64,000 nucleotides of DNA from Scylla paramamosain. Taxonomy: Eukaryota > Arthropoda > Malacostraca > Decapoda > Portunidae. A model generated the notes under the pieces. It saw only the letters and a program-made list of their open reading frames with translations, did no database searches and had not been told where the DNA came from. Positions within the stretch are counted from its first letter, which is position 1, and the number at the start of each line of letters is the position of its first letter. The DNA is taken from the NCBI RefSeq assembly GCF_035594125.1, contig NC_087155.1, forward strand, positions 2,157,431 to 2,221,430, given 5' to 3'. The position numbers and the translations under genes were made by a program. Below, in pieces: positions 31,171-42,645 of the stretch.

Positions 31171-34100
31171 TTACCTAGTTGTGTTTACCTAGTTGTGGTG
31201 TATGGGAGAGGAGTAATCTCATAGTACCCTGTCCCTATATCTATCAGTTTGGTTTTAAAAGCACTGACAGTTTCGGCATTGACAACGTCTTCACTGAGTT
31301 CATTCCATTTGTTCTCATTTTAGTGAGGAAAACTATACTTCTTAATGTCTCTTCTACAGTTAACTTTCTTCAACTTCTTGCTGTGACCCCTTGTACTCTG
31401 TGTGTCTAAATTTATAAAAACTTTCTTTCTTCACATTTTCCATACCATTTATCATTCTATAGATGTTTATTAAATCTCCTCTCTCTCTCCTATTTTCAAG
31501 GGTAGGAATTTCCAACATTCTTAATCTCTCTTCATAGGTCAATTTACTCAACTCTGAAACCATCTTAGTGACTGCTCTTTTTGCTTTTTCTAATTTTATA
31601 ATATTCCTCTTTGTATGATGAGACCACACCACTGCTGCATATTCCAGTCTTAGTCTTATCATGGAAATCAACAACTTTTTATCATTTCTTCTTCCAAATA
31701 TGAGTGCCATTCTTATTCTTTTTAACAATTTCACTGTCTCCAGTAATTTTATCAATGTGTCAAATTTTCAGTAACTGTTACTCCCAAATCTACTTCCTCT
31801 TTTGACTTCTTTAACTTCACACCATCCATATCATAATAATATTGTATTCTTTTCTTACTCTTACCAAACTCCATTACTTTGCATTTACTCAAATGGAATT
31901 CCATTTGCCAAGATTCACTCCATCTATTTATCTTATTTAAATCATTTACATTATCTATCCTTCTCATCAGTTTAGCATCATCTGCAAATAAGTTCATATA
32001 ACTATCTGTTTCTTCATTTATGTCGTTCACATATATTACAAACTTTATTGGTCCTAAAACTGACCCCTGTGGGACACCACTAGTTACTTTTAGCCAAGAT
32101 GAATTCTGGTCTTGTATTACAGTTCTCATCTCTCTATCATCCAGATAATCCTCCATTCACTCCAGCTGTCTTCCTCCAAATTTTCCATAATTTTTTAATC
32201 TTCCTTAGCAATCTTTGGGATGTACTTTGCTTTCTTCAAGTCTAAGTAGACACCATCCACCCATCCGTCTCTCTCCTGCACAATATTAACTATCCTTGAA
32301 TGAAAGGACAGTAAGTTTATGGAGCATGATCTTCCCCTTTTAAATCCAAATTGACAATTTACTAAAACTTCATCTTTTTCCAAGTGTTCCATCCATCTTT
32401 CCTTTATTGTTCTTTCACATAATTTTCCTTCAGGAGGAGGCAGTAGACACCTGCTAAAACAATAATTACTCCCAGTGAGGTCTAAAGCACTGGATCAGGG
32501 GGTACTGTGAACTTATCATTAAACCTAGCTGTGATCTCACTGAACTTTTCCTTTTGTGTCTCACAACACAAGGGGGCAGTCACAGCCTGCCCTATAAAGA
32601 CAACTCTCTTCCTCCACACAAAACTACAAGCACCTAATAACACACACAACCTTCACTCAAAATTTCAAAATTCATGGCAACTCCTACACCAGCTTTGGAG
32701 TCCTCATCTGGGGAGGGGACCACAAATGTCCCCTGGTTGGACTGCTCTGCTGATGACGACCCTAAGTATCTTGACACCCCCTCAATTTTTTCTTCATTTA
32801 CTTCTGCAACATTTGTGATCTAAGATCTAATTTTCAATCTGTAGAACACCACCTCTCCTCTTCTAAACCTCATCTTCTTTTCCTCACTGAAATTCAGGTG
32901 CCTGAGGCAACTGACAGTAGATCTTTTTCTGTTCCCTCCTACTTTCTCTATCCTCATTTTCAATCCAAAGCTGGATGTTGCATTTATGTGCACAACAATT
33001 TAACCTGCTCTCATGTCCATGCTCTTGAATCTTCCGAGTTTTCCACTATCTGGCTACGACTACAGAGTCACTCTCAAACTAAATTTATCTGTGCTGTACA
33101 TTTCTCACCTAACTCCTCTGACTATAAGAAATTCTTTGACTACTTAATTTCCAAAGTGGAGCACATTCTGACACTCTTCCCTTTTTGCAGAGATCTCCAT
33201 TTTTGGAGACTTCAGTGTTCACCATCAGCTTTGGCTTTCCTCTCCCTTCACTGACCATCCTGGTGAACTAGCCTTCAACTTTGCTATCCTCCACGACCTA
33301 GAGCAATTGGTGCAACACCCTACTTGTATTTCTGACCATCTTGGAGATATGCCCAACATTCTTGACTTCTTCCTGACCTCTAATCCTTCTATTTATGCTG
33401 TCGCCCTCTCTATTCCATTGAGCTCCTCCGATCACAGTCTCATATCTGTATCTTGTCCTATCACTCCAATCCCTCCTTAGGATCCCCCTAAGCAAAGGTG
33501 CCTCTGGCATTTTGCCTCTGCTAGTTGGGGGGACCTGAGGAGGTATTTTGCTGATTCTCCTTGGAATGACTACTGCTTCTGTGTCAGAGACCCGTCTTTG
33601 TGTGCTGAATGCATAACAGAGGTGATAGTGTCTGGCATGGAGGCATACATTCCTCTCTCTTTTTCTCGGACTAAACCTTCCAAACCTTGGTTGAACACAG
33701 CTTGTTCTCGTGCTATACATGATAGAGAGGTGGCCCACAAAAGGTACTTAGGCCTTCCATCACCAGAATCTCATGCACTTTATATTTCTGTCTGGAACCA
33801 TGCCAAGTCTGTTCTCCATCTAGTCAAAAACTCCTTCATTAATAGAAAGTGTCAAAATCTTTCAAGATCAAACTACCCTCATGACTCTCTGACATCTAGC
33901 CAAAAATATCTCCTGGCATCTAGCCAAAAATATCTTCAATAACTTTGCTTCTTCTTCTTCTTTCCCTCCTTTATTTCAACCAGATAGCACCACTACCATC
34001 ACATCTATTTCTAAAGCTGAACTCTTTGCTCAAACCTTTGCTAAAAACTCTACCTTGAACGATTCTGGGCTTGTTCCTCCCTCTCCTCCACCCTCTAACT

Positions 34101-37100
34101 ACTTCATGCTACCTATTAAAATTCTTCGCAATGATGTTTTCCATGCCCTTGCTGGCCTAAACCCTCAAAAGGCTTATGGACCTGATGGGATCCCTCCTAT
34201 TGTTCTCTGAAACTGTGCCTCCGTGCTTGCACCTTGCCCGGTCAAACTCTTTCAGCACTGTCTGTCAACATCTACCTTTCCTTCTTGCTGAAAGTTTGCC
34301 TACATTCAGCCTGTTCCTAAAAAGGGTGACCGTTCTCCCTCAAACTACTGTCCTATTGCTTTAATTTCCTGCCTATCTAAAGTTTTTTAATCTATCCTCA
34401 ACAGGAAGATACTTAAACATCTGTCACTTCACAAACTTCTATCTGATTGCCAGTATGGGTTCCGTCAAAGCCGCTCTACTGGTGATCCTCTGGCTTTCCT
34501 TACTGAGTCTTGGTCATCCTCTTTTAGAGATTTTGGTGAAACTTTTGCTGTTGCCTTGGACATATCAAAAGCTCCTGATAGAGTCTGGCACAAAGTCTTG
34601 ATTTCCAAATTACCCCCCTATGGCTTCTATCTTTCTCTCAAGTTTCCTTTCTGACCGTTCTATTGCTGCTGTGGTAGACGGTCACTGTTCTTCTCCTAAA
34701 TCTATTAACAGTGGTGTTCCTCAGGGCTCTGTCCTGTCACCCACTCTCTTCTTGTTATTCATCAATGACCTTGTAAACCAAATTTCCTACCCTGTCCACT
34801 CCTACGCTGATGATACCATCCTGCACTTTTCCATGTCTTTTTATAGACGTCCAACCCTTCAGGAGGTAAACATTTCAATCAGGGAAGCCACAGAATGCCT
34901 GACTTGTGATCTTTCTAAAATTTCTGATTGGGGCAGAGCAAACTTGGTATTGTTCAATGCCTCAAAAACTCAATTCCTCCATCTATCAACTCAACACTAC
35001 CTTCCAGACAGCTATCTCCTCTTCTTTAGTGACACTCATCTGTCCCCCTCTTCTACACTGAACATCCTCGGTCTGTCCTTTACTTATAATCTGAACTGGA
35101 AACTTCACATCTCATCTCTAGCTAAAACAGCTTCTATGAAGTTAGGTGTTCTGAGATGTCTCTGCCAGTTTTCTCATCCCCCAGCTGCTAACTCTGTACA
35201 AGGGCCTTATCCGTCCATGTATGGAGTATGCTTCACATGTCTGGGGAGGTTCCACTCATGCCGCTCTTCTAGACAGGGTGGAATAAAAAAGTTTTCGTCT
35301 CATCAACTCCTCTCCTCTAACTGACTGTCTTCAGCCTTTCTCATCGCCGCAATGTTGCATCTCTAGCTGTCTTCTACCGCTATTTTCATGCTAACTGCTC
35401 TTCTGATCTTGCTAACTGCATGCTTCCCCTCCTTCCACAGCCTTGCTGCACAAGACTCTTCTTTCTCTCACCCCTATTCTGTCCACCTCTCTAATGCAAG
35501 AGTTAACCATTATACTCAATTATTGATCCCTTTCTTTGGTAAACTCTGGAACTCCCTGTCTGCTTCTGTATTTCCACCTTCCTATGAATTGAATTCCTTC
35601 AAGAGGGAGGTTTCAAGACACTTATCCTTCAATTTTTTTACTTTTCTGGGACTGGCATCTCGGTGGGCTTTTTTTTTTTATTGGATTTTCGTTGCCCTTG
35701 GCCAGTGTCCCTCCTACATAAAAAAAAAAAAAAAAACACTATTCAAGGACACTGGTCTTCAATATCTTGTTTGGTACTCCATCTGGATCAGATGCTTCAA
35801 TTACTTCAAGTTTTTCCATCATCTTAAGTATTTCCTCATAACTGACTGGGACTGCACTCGGTATATATCTCACCAACTTATCCCTTCCAGCATCAAACTC
35901 CCCTTCCACAGTAAATAACAATCTGAAACTATTGTTCATAACATCCACCATGTCCTGTTTGGGTTCATTTATACACTTATCTATTATATCTCTTTTGTAG
36001 TTTCTTTTCTCCATTCTTATTATCTCAATGTACTTGTTTCTAGCATCAGTATATTCCTCCCATATGCTCTCAGTTTTCCTCTTCTTCCATCTATTCCAAG
36101 CATTTGATTTACAATTTGTAGTTTCTTTGCATTATGTATTGAACCATTCTTTACCCTTTCTACATCTCACTCCTCCTTTAGGTACAAATTTCTCCACAGC
36201 AGAATTATATTTCCTTATAAATTCATCTCATTTTCTGGAACATCTACATCTTCAAAGTCTTTCCAGCCCATGGCAACAAACTACTTTCTTAATTTTTCAA
36301 AATCATCTTTACTATATTTAAATCTTCTTACCTTATAATTTTCATCAGTGATTAATTACATTTTCATTTTTCAAATTAAATTCCATCAACATGTGATCAC
36401 TTTTACCTAGAGGGCTATCATAGTGTATTGTTTCAATAATTTCCATGTCCTTGGTAAACACTAAATCAAGTCTTGATGGTTTATCTCTTCCACTAAATCT
36501 TATATCACAGTCTACCCACTGAGTCATCAAGTTTTCTACTGTTCAGGTTAACAGTCTATTACTCCATGAGGTCTCACTTCTAGTAGTTGTCAGTGTTTCC
36601 CACTTTATCTCCTTACAACTAAAATCACCAACAATAACTATATCACTACTTTCCATCACTATCTTTTCAAGACCTTTTAACACATCTACCAACGTCTCTT
36701 CGTGCTCTTCTTTTTGCCAAGCATTGGTCACAGGTGGCACATACACTCCTACATAATTCATTATCCTTTCTTTTCCACTTCTAATCATCACTTGTAGAAT
36801 TTCAGACTTGTCTTCACTTTTTATTACCCTCTCCATTTCAACACACTTCAGAATGATCACTCCCCCCTCCTCCTTGTCACTTCTGTTTTTCACCCATAAA
36901 TCATATTTACCAGTGTCAGGAGTTCCCCATTCATTTTTCCATTTTGTCTCACATAATACAGCAACATCTGGTGAGGTTCTGTTTAATAACTCATTTAATT
37001 CCATCTTTGTTGACATTAATCCATTTACATTAGTATAACATACTGTTTGATGTACCATTTCTTTATTCTCATGTCTCTTACTCTTCAGAAAAACTTCTCT

Positions 37101-37140
37101 TTTTGTTGTTTGTCTTTTTGTTTAGCCTCATCTATCAGCT
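31139..37140 (-). mobile_element. Type 2 non-LTR retrotransposon split by a nested type 1 copy
   Basis: On the minus strand the element reads: endonuclease (37058-36543: YTNVNGLMSTKMELNELL, YVGVYVPPVTNAW, IVIVGDFSCKEIKWETL), its second half (36530-36345: DLVFTKDMEIIET, SPLGKSDHMLMEF), RT start (36014-35739: EASDPDGVPNKILKTS), then the type 1 insertion. The RT resumes at 32392 (FGFKRGRSCSINL, YLDLKKA, SGVPQGSVLGPIKFVIYVND, LFADDAKLM) and the C-terminal region at 31755 (RLEYAAVVWSHHTKRNI). It ends with ACAACTAGGTAAACACAACTAG and (AC)n at 31139-31195. Frameshifts are present throughout. ORF1 is not visible upstream of 37058. Confidence 0.92.
32433..35738 (+). mobile_element. Type 1 non-LTR retrotransposon, essentially full length, nested
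   Basis: It starts GGAGGAGGCAGTAGACACC and ends GCCAGTGTCCCTCCTACAT followed by about 18 A. The endonuclease is at about 32670-33480 ([31 protein letters not shown] across a frameshift near 33190). The RT covers about 34160-35320 ([44 protein letters not shown]), and the last conserved block lies near 35530-35640 (GKLWNSLSASVFPPSYELN). Stops at 33478, 34207 and elsewhere make it inactive. It lies opposite in strand to the type 2 element it interrupts. Confidence 0.93.
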
Positions 37141-37268
37141 CCTTTTGCTTCAACCTTTCAATCTCATCCATATCCCTGTTTATCCATACATTTTTATATT
37201 CTTCATCTCCAGACAACCTCCAAGACCCACTAATTACCTCTTCTGCTTGTACCTACATTGCAAACTTT

Positions 37269-37274
<6 letters not shown>

Positions 37275-37300
<26 letters not shown>

Positions 37301-37330
37301 CAGATATACACACAGCTCTGCAACACACAC

Positions 37331-37408
<78 letters not shown>
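37275..37408. repeat. (GT)n and (AC)n microsatellites
   Basis: (GT)n at about 37266-37300 and (AC)n at 37334-37408, in opposite orientation 35 bp apart, so they could pair as a hairpin. Confidence 0.93.
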
Positions 37409-37413
<5 letters not shown>

Positions 37414-37501
37414 CCAAATCAGGCAGTTAAAAAATTAAAGACCTGTTGTTGTTTGAGATCCCTTACCACTCCTCGTACTCTCCTTTTGTCTTATCCCACA
37501 G

Positions 37502-37653
37502 GCATTGTCCATGATGCTTCCTGTGTTGTGGTTCCATCATGGCAAGCATGGAAGTGCCTCTCACTGCATCACCGCCTCATGATCATTGAGAGCATGGACA
37601 CAGACGCTGAGGTGCGGCGCCTCTCCCCCATCACCCTCATTGCCAACACAAAC
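37502..37653 (+). CDS. PKHD1L1: Fibrocystin-L-like gene, exon 1 of the conserved C-terminal block
   Basis: Acceptor CCCACAG at 37501, entry phase 1. The translation IVHDASCVVVPSWQAWKC, then HRLMIIESMDTDAEVRRLSP, matches the region just after the beta-helix repeats in fibrocystin-L (PKHD1L1), whose vertebrate protein has the same order of W-x-x-W-x-C, IES-D-D-E-RRLSP and then GYVDLING. Fibrocystin-L is a very large single-pass extracellular protein associated with cilia and stereocilia. Homology stops at about 37653, where an expected phase-1 donor is missing: an 11-T run follows instead and no suitable GT is present. A GTGAGT at 37721 is in phase 2 and would lead to an immediate stop in the next exon. 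Confidence 0.85.
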
Positions 37654-37762
37654 CACTTTTTTTTTTTATCTTGTCCTTATAAATCTATTTACCAGATTGT
37701 CAATTCCACATGGGATTTTTTGTGAGTGTTACTAATGCCTCCTCCTCCTCCTCCTCCTCCAG

Positions 37763-37911
37763 GCCCTAGTGGGTACGTGGACCTCCTCAATGGACAGATG
37801 GACAGAGGCTGGTGTGCTGGCTACATGTATCAGGAGCAAATCTCAACCTTCTTCTCCGTTGTGGCAACAGGGATGACATATGAGATGGCCATGACCAGCA
37901 CACCCCTTCAG
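37763..37911 (+). CDS. PKHD1L1: Fibrocystin-L-like gene, exon 2
   Basis: 149 bp, entry phase 1, exit phase 0, acceptor directly after a (CCT)n run, donor GTACTG. It encodes GYVDLLNGQMDRGWCAGYMY and continues to TSTPLQ. The D-L-(L/I)-N-G...GWC-GY order is a recognisable fibrocystin-L signature. It joins exon 3 in phase 0. Confidence 0.92.
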
Positions 37912-38243
37912 GTACTGCTGTGGTGCTTGTAATGGTGTTGTAGTGGTTGTAATGGTGGTAGTAGTAATAGTAGACAGTGATTGTAGCTATGGTAATAGTA
38001 GTTGTAGTAATTTTCAGTGGTATAATAATAATAGTAATTGGAGATAAACAGCAGGCAATTTACACCAATCTTTTTGACGCATAACCTAACATCATTTAAC
38101 CCAGCCTAACCTCACAACCTAGCACAATCTCACCCAACATTAAGCCAACCTAATCTAACTTAACCCAATCAATTATTATTTCAGGAGCTGCATCTCTAAC
38201 CTAACCTCACCACACTGACCCTCCACTCACATCACATCTTCAG
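37912..38243 (+). other. Intron with AACCT-like repeats
   Basis: GTTGTAATGGTG-type units lie just after the donor. At about 38080-38220 many short AACCTAACCT-like pieces occur, the degenerate complement of the arthropod telomere motif TTAGG. Confidence 0.6.
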
Positions 38244-38441
38244 GTGCTACGTCTGCACCTGCCACACAGTCCATCCTCTGAGGCCGTTGTCCTGCTCATC
38301 TTCCCAAAGCCTCAGCGTTATGACACCTATGTGGATGGTGTCTTTGTTCCCCCAGCCAACCTCAACACCTCTGCAGCCGGCTACAAGCTGTTGCCTGAGA
38401 ACCCCACCCATCCTCAGGCTTTCCTTCCCATGTTGGACAAT
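38244..38441 (+). CDS. PKHD1L1: Fibrocystin-L-like gene, exon 3
   Basis: 198 bp, phase 0 at both ends, acceptor CTTCAG and donor GTAAGG. It encodes VLRLHLPHSPSSEAVVLLIF, then PKPQRYDTYVDGVFVPPAN, an N-glycosylation site (NTS) and KLLPENPTHPQAFLPMLDN. The PQR-D-YV-(D/N) block and the proline-rich stretch before the next exon follow the fibrocystin-L order closely. The downstream intron begins with duplicated donor-like units. Confidence 0.93.
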
Positions 38442-39034
38442 GTAAGGGATGGCTGTGTGCTGTGTTGTGTTGTGTCGTGTTGTGTTTGGAATGTAAGGAA
38501 TGACTGTGTGTTGTGTTGTGTAGGGAATATAAGGAATGGCTGTGTGTTGTTTTGTGTTGTTTGAGGCACTGGAGCTCTGTACTTTGCCCTGTCAGTTTGG
38601 GGCAAAGGACCAACTGCTCTGCCTTGTCTCTTCCTGCTGGTAACAGAACAACCACTCAGCCTTGTCTCTTCCTGTCAGTTTTGTCATGCCTCCCTATCTG
38701 TTTAGTTTTGTCATGCCTCTCACTGTCAGTTTTGTTATGCCTTTCTCAATTTTGTCATGTCCCCATGTCAGTTTTGTTGTGCCTCCCTGTCAGTTTTGTC
38801 ATGCCTCCCTCTCAGTCTTGTCATGTCTCTCCATGTCAGTTTTGTCATGCCTCCCTCTCAGTCTTGTCATGTCTCTCCATGTCAGTTTTGTCAGGCCTCC
38901 CTGTCAGTCTTGTCATGTCTCTCCCTGTCAGTTTTGTCATAGCTCTCCCTGATAGTTTTAGGCAAGGGAAACACTATTATGCCATGCCTGTCTCTGTCGC
39001 CACCTCTCCAGCTCACCCAGACCCTCCCCTGCAG
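38442..39034 (+). repeat. Intron with donor-derived and 24/48-bp tandem repeats
   Basis: The donor sequence GTAAGGGATGGCTGTGTG recurs as GTAAGGAATGACTGTGTG at 38491 and ATAAGGAATGGCTGTGTG at 38529. From about 38640 to 38960 units of the form TTTGTCATGCCTCCCTGTCAG repeat about twelve times, some with TCTTGTCATGTCTCTCCATG. Long open frames here (SVLSCLSMSVLSCL) are repeat artefacts. Confidence 0.85.
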
Positions 39035-39283
39035 GCAATGGGGACCAGCTTCTTCCAGCGCAGTGCTAAGTTGGTCCATGTGGTGCTGTGTGAAGGCCGC
39101 ATCCTTGACATCAAGACCACACCCATGATCACCCTCACCAGTGGCCTCATGGTGAAGGAAGATGAATTTTATGAGCAGAACTTGGTGTTGAATCTGGCCA
39201 GCCTGTTTGAGGTATCCCCAAACAACATCAGGGTCATCAGTGTTATGCAGGAGCTCTCCAAGAGACAGCAGGGAAGGCTGGAG
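39035..39283 (+). CDS. PKHD1L1: Fibrocystin-L-like gene, exon 4
   Basis: Entry phase 0 after CTGCAG; exit phase 0 at GAG/GTGGGC (39284), or nine bases later at ACA/GTGAGG, which keeps the frame. It encodes GTSFFQRSAKLVHVVLCEG, ITLTSGLMVKEDEFYEQNLV, NLASLFEVSPNNIRVISVM and QELSKRQQGRLE. The sequence 'EN/QNLV.NLA.....P..IR' and the basic end match fibrocystin-L just before its last extracellular part. Confidence 0.92.
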
Positions 39284-39990
39284 GTGGGCACAGTGAGGAT
39301 GCATGTTGGGTCTGGTCTGTGTTGAGTCTGACTGTGGTGGGTGCAGCTGTGTTCAGTGTGGCTGTGTTGAGTCTGGCTTTGTTGGATCTGTGTGTTGTGC
39401 ATGGCAGTGTTGGTCTGTGTGTTATGTGTGACCATGTTGTTTGTGGCTGTTGGGTGTGGCTGTGTTTGGTGTGGCTGTCTGGGCTGCCTGGTCTCCCTTA
39501 CTAGTAGAAGCTCAACATGCAAGACTTATTCTCAAATGTTTGGGAGTCTCAACTAATTGGAGATCTAATGGAATTTATCTGAGTTTTCAAGGTAATTTTT
39601 ATGACACTTGTGATAGGGAATGATCTCACCATGAAAGGGCAGGATTAAACCAGTTTATGCTGTGAGGCTTTGCTGTGGAAGTATGTGGACAGCTGTGGTG
39701 TGCCTAAGCTCTTGGGATGTAGCAGGGTGGTCCACAAGACTGTCCCATTACACTAGGAGCCAACGGAGCTAAGAGTGTGAGTGATGTGTGCAGGAGTGTG
39801 TGGTGCTTTGTGTGGGCCATCCTGTGTGGGATTGCCAGCCTGGTATATAGATAGATAGATAGTGGTAGTTTAACAAGGACTGTGCCAAATGAATGGGAAA
39901 GTTGCCTATGAGATTCTTACTATTCATTATATCTGAAAATAATTACTAAAGAGAACAAAATGTTTAAGAATACAACTTAAATTTACTTAG
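39284..39990 (+). other. Intron with TGTGTTGAGTCTGGCTGTG units and a SINE-like repeat
   Basis: Imperfect TGTGTTGAGTCTGGCTG units occupy about 39310-39490. A SINE-like repeat lies at about 39700-39862 (listed separately). No other exon is seen. Confidence 0.6.
39700..39862 (+). repeat. SINE-like dispersed repeat ending in (GATA)n
   Basis: It shares TAAGAGTGTGAGTGATGTGTG, a TCCACAA.ACTGT.CC block, a GGGATTG..GCCTGGT block and a terminal TATAGATAGATAGATAG with 49510-49652. Two copies of about 150 bp with a simple-repeat tail suggest a SINE or a LINE 3' end. Confidence 0.65.
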
Positions 39991-40260
39991 GCTGAAGTGG
40001 CCAGTGCTCACACTACAAGCCTGAATGGTGAGGAGGAGGAGGGAGCAATTGGTGGGGAGGAAGGCAGTGTTGTCATTCTGGATGCCAAGCTGTTCTGCAA
40101 GCAGCAGGAGAAGGAGGTGGCAGAGAAGATCAAGGAGAGCCTGGCAGTGACTGAGTATGCCAAGCCATCCAGTGCATTGGTGCTGAGTGGTGTGTCCAGC
40201 AGTGTGGTGCAGTACACAGTGTTTGAAATGCAGCTGTCCTTTACTGTGCTGGATACAGAG
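39991..40260 (+). CDS. PKHD1L1: Fibrocystin-L-like gene, exon 5
   Basis: 270 bp, phase 0 at both ends, acceptor TACTTAG, donor GTGTGT (weak). It encodes an acidic insert (NGEEEEGAIGGEEGSVVI), FCKQQEKEVAEKIKESLAV and ALVLSGVSSSVVQYTVFEMQ, ending LDTE. It takes the position of the fibrocystin-L segment between the RR-K-R basic stretch and the final beta-rich domain; homology is weaker than for exons 1-4. Frame continuity with exons 4 and 6 supports it. Confidence 0.8.
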
Positions 40261-40435
40261 GTGTGTGTGTAGTTGTAGTATACAGGGACTAAGCTACACA
40301 CCTCTGGTTCTGTCTCCTCCTTTATTCATCCATCAGTTTATGTACATTTCTTGCCTCTCTCACCTTTGTTTTTCTACTTGTGATAAACAGGGGCTGGGCT
40401 ACATTCCTTATCCCATCTCTGTATTCATTCAGTTC

Positions 40436-40485
<50 letters not shown>

Positions 40486-41054
40486 ACCTAGTTGTATTTA
40501 CCTAGTTGTGAAATACAGGACAAGATCCACACTAGGCTTGTGCCGTCCCGTCTCCATATCGACTTTTATCTAGATTTTCTTTAAATTTATGAATTGTCTT
40601 TGCACATACAGTCTCATCCTTAAGTTCATTCCACACTGTTATACTTCTGTGTGGGAAGCTATGTTTCTTGATGTCTCTTCTGCAAACACTCCTATTCAGT
40701 CTCCTTCCATGTCCTCTTGTGTCTCTAGTATCTGGTATCAAGAGGTCTTCTCTGTCCGACTTTTCCATTCTTTCCAGTATTCTATATATATAGCTATCAA
40801 ATCACCTCTTTCCCTCTTTTTTTCTAGTGTAGTCAGGCCCAACCTCTTCAACCTTTCCTCATAACTATACTCTCTTAAGCTTGCAAAGATTTTAGTTGCA
40901 GCTCTGGATTCTTTCTAACTTTCTTGTATCCTTTTTCAAACTTCGACCACACTGATGCTGTGTACTCCAATCTCAGACGTATCATCGTTGTTATCAGTTT
41001 TTTATCATACCTTCATCAATATAGGAGAATGCTATCTTGATGTTTTTCAGCAGT

Positions 41055-42645
41055 TTATATGTTTCTCCTATAATTTTTGTTTATGTGCTTCCAAAATGAT
41101 AAATTATCAGTAATAATTACTCCTAGGTCTTTTTCTTCTGATCTTATAGAGATTTCCTCATTCCCTAAGTAATAGTTGCCAACTGGTCTTTTCACACTTT
41201 TTCCAAACATCATCACACTACATTTTTTAGCATTAAACTCCATGTTCCACCTCATTAACCCTTCATTAATCTTAATTAATTCTTGATTTAAAGCATTGCA
41301 ATCCTCTTCATTTGTTACTTTCCTCATAATCTTAGCATCATGAGTGAAAATGTTCATGTAACTTTCTACACCTTCTGTCACATCGTTTACATAAACTGTG
41401 AACAAAATAGCCACTCGTTACTGTTCTCCAGTTCGACCTGCTGCCTTTAATTACTGTCCTCATTTCTCTGTTTGTCAAAAAGTCAGTCATCCACTTTAAC
41501 AGTGATCCACTGAGTCCTCCAGTTTTTTCCAATTTCCATATTAGTCTTCTGTGTGGAACTTTATTGAATGCTTTTCTCAGATCTAAGTATATGCAGTTGG
41601 CCCATCCATCTCTCTCTGGCACTATATCTATTACTCTTGAGTAGAAATATATAAAATTTGTGACATAAGATCTCCCTTTTCTGAAACCAAACTGTTTCTC
41701 TGTTATCACCTTGTTGTCTTCTAGGTATTTCACCCATCTGTTCTTGATAATCTTTTCACAAATCTTTGCCACCACACTTGTGAGTGATACAGGTCTATAA
41801 TTTAATGGATCTTCTTTACTTCCAGTCTTGTGGATTGGGGTAATATCTGCCCATTTCCAGTCTATGGGTACTCTACCTTTTACCAGGGGGGTGCTAATTA
41901 TATTGTGCAACACTGAGACTAATTGTGAGCTATGCTCTTTTAAAATCCAACTGGAGACACCATCAGGACCCATTGCTTTCCTTACATCCAGGTCTTCCAA
42001 CATATTCTTTACTTCATCTACTGATGTTTTAATCTCCTTTAGGTCGGTCCCTTTTTCTAATGCTGTCCTCTCATCTCTGAAATAATTTTCCTTAGTAGAC
42101 ACAGAGTGGAAGTATCTGTTAAACACTTCAGCTACCTCTTCTGGGTTATCCACTATCTCTTCTCCAGCTTCTAAAGTGCTTATTTCATCTTTACTCTTTA
42201 ATTTTCCATTAATGAATTTATAAAATAATTTTGGCTGGTCTTTACATTTCTCCACAACATTCTTTTCAAAATTTTTCTGCTCATCTCTGCGAGTTTTAAG
42301 AAATTCGTTCCTCTTCCTTATATAATTGTTCCACAGGTCCAGTCTCCTGTTTTTCTTCCACTTGTTCCATGCTTTTTCTCTCTCCAATCTAGGTGTTGCA
42401 CATCTCCTGTTGTACCAATCCTTTTTGAAAAGGTTCTCTGTTGATCTTTTGGGTACCCATTTCTCTACTCCCTTATTATAAATGTCCAGGAAAGCTGTCC
42501 ACTTTTCCTCTATGTCCTCCTTTTGAATAACCATGTTCCAATTCACTTCACTGAAATACTTCCTAAGTTGTCCTAAGTTAGTCTTGCTGTAGTTTAGCCA
42601 TTCTCTTCTGTGGTCCTCTTTTCTTATACTGAGCTTATTATCCAT
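41055..42645 (-). pseudogene. Reverse transcriptase of type 2 retroelement, with lost catalytic motif
   Basis: A 435-residue open block begins after the endonuclease: basic linker (KDQPKLFYKFINGKLKSKDE), RKAMGPDGVSSWILKEH, PLNYRPVSLTSVVAKICEKI, FGFRKGRSYVTNFIYFYSRV and YLDLRKAFNKVPHRRLIWKL. It reaches VTSG and then breaks: the family's VPQGSVLAP is missing by a small deletion near 41410. The next frame (41414-41055) resumes at LFTVYVNDVTEG, but the catalytic box reads IFTHDAKIM instead of LFADDAKLM, losing one aspartate of the FADD pair. The C-terminal region follows to about 40532. Confidence 0.88.

Noticed and set aside
31360..37058. Minus-strand frames as a host gene antisense to the fibrocystin-L-like gene
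   Set aside because: They are in order endonuclease, RT linker, RT and C-terminal blocks of a type 2 retroelement.
38513..39325. A 270-codon frame that includes part of exon 4
   Set aside because: Its first two thirds translate a TTTGTCATGCCTCCCTG tandem repeat. Only 39035-39283 is supported by splice sites and homology.
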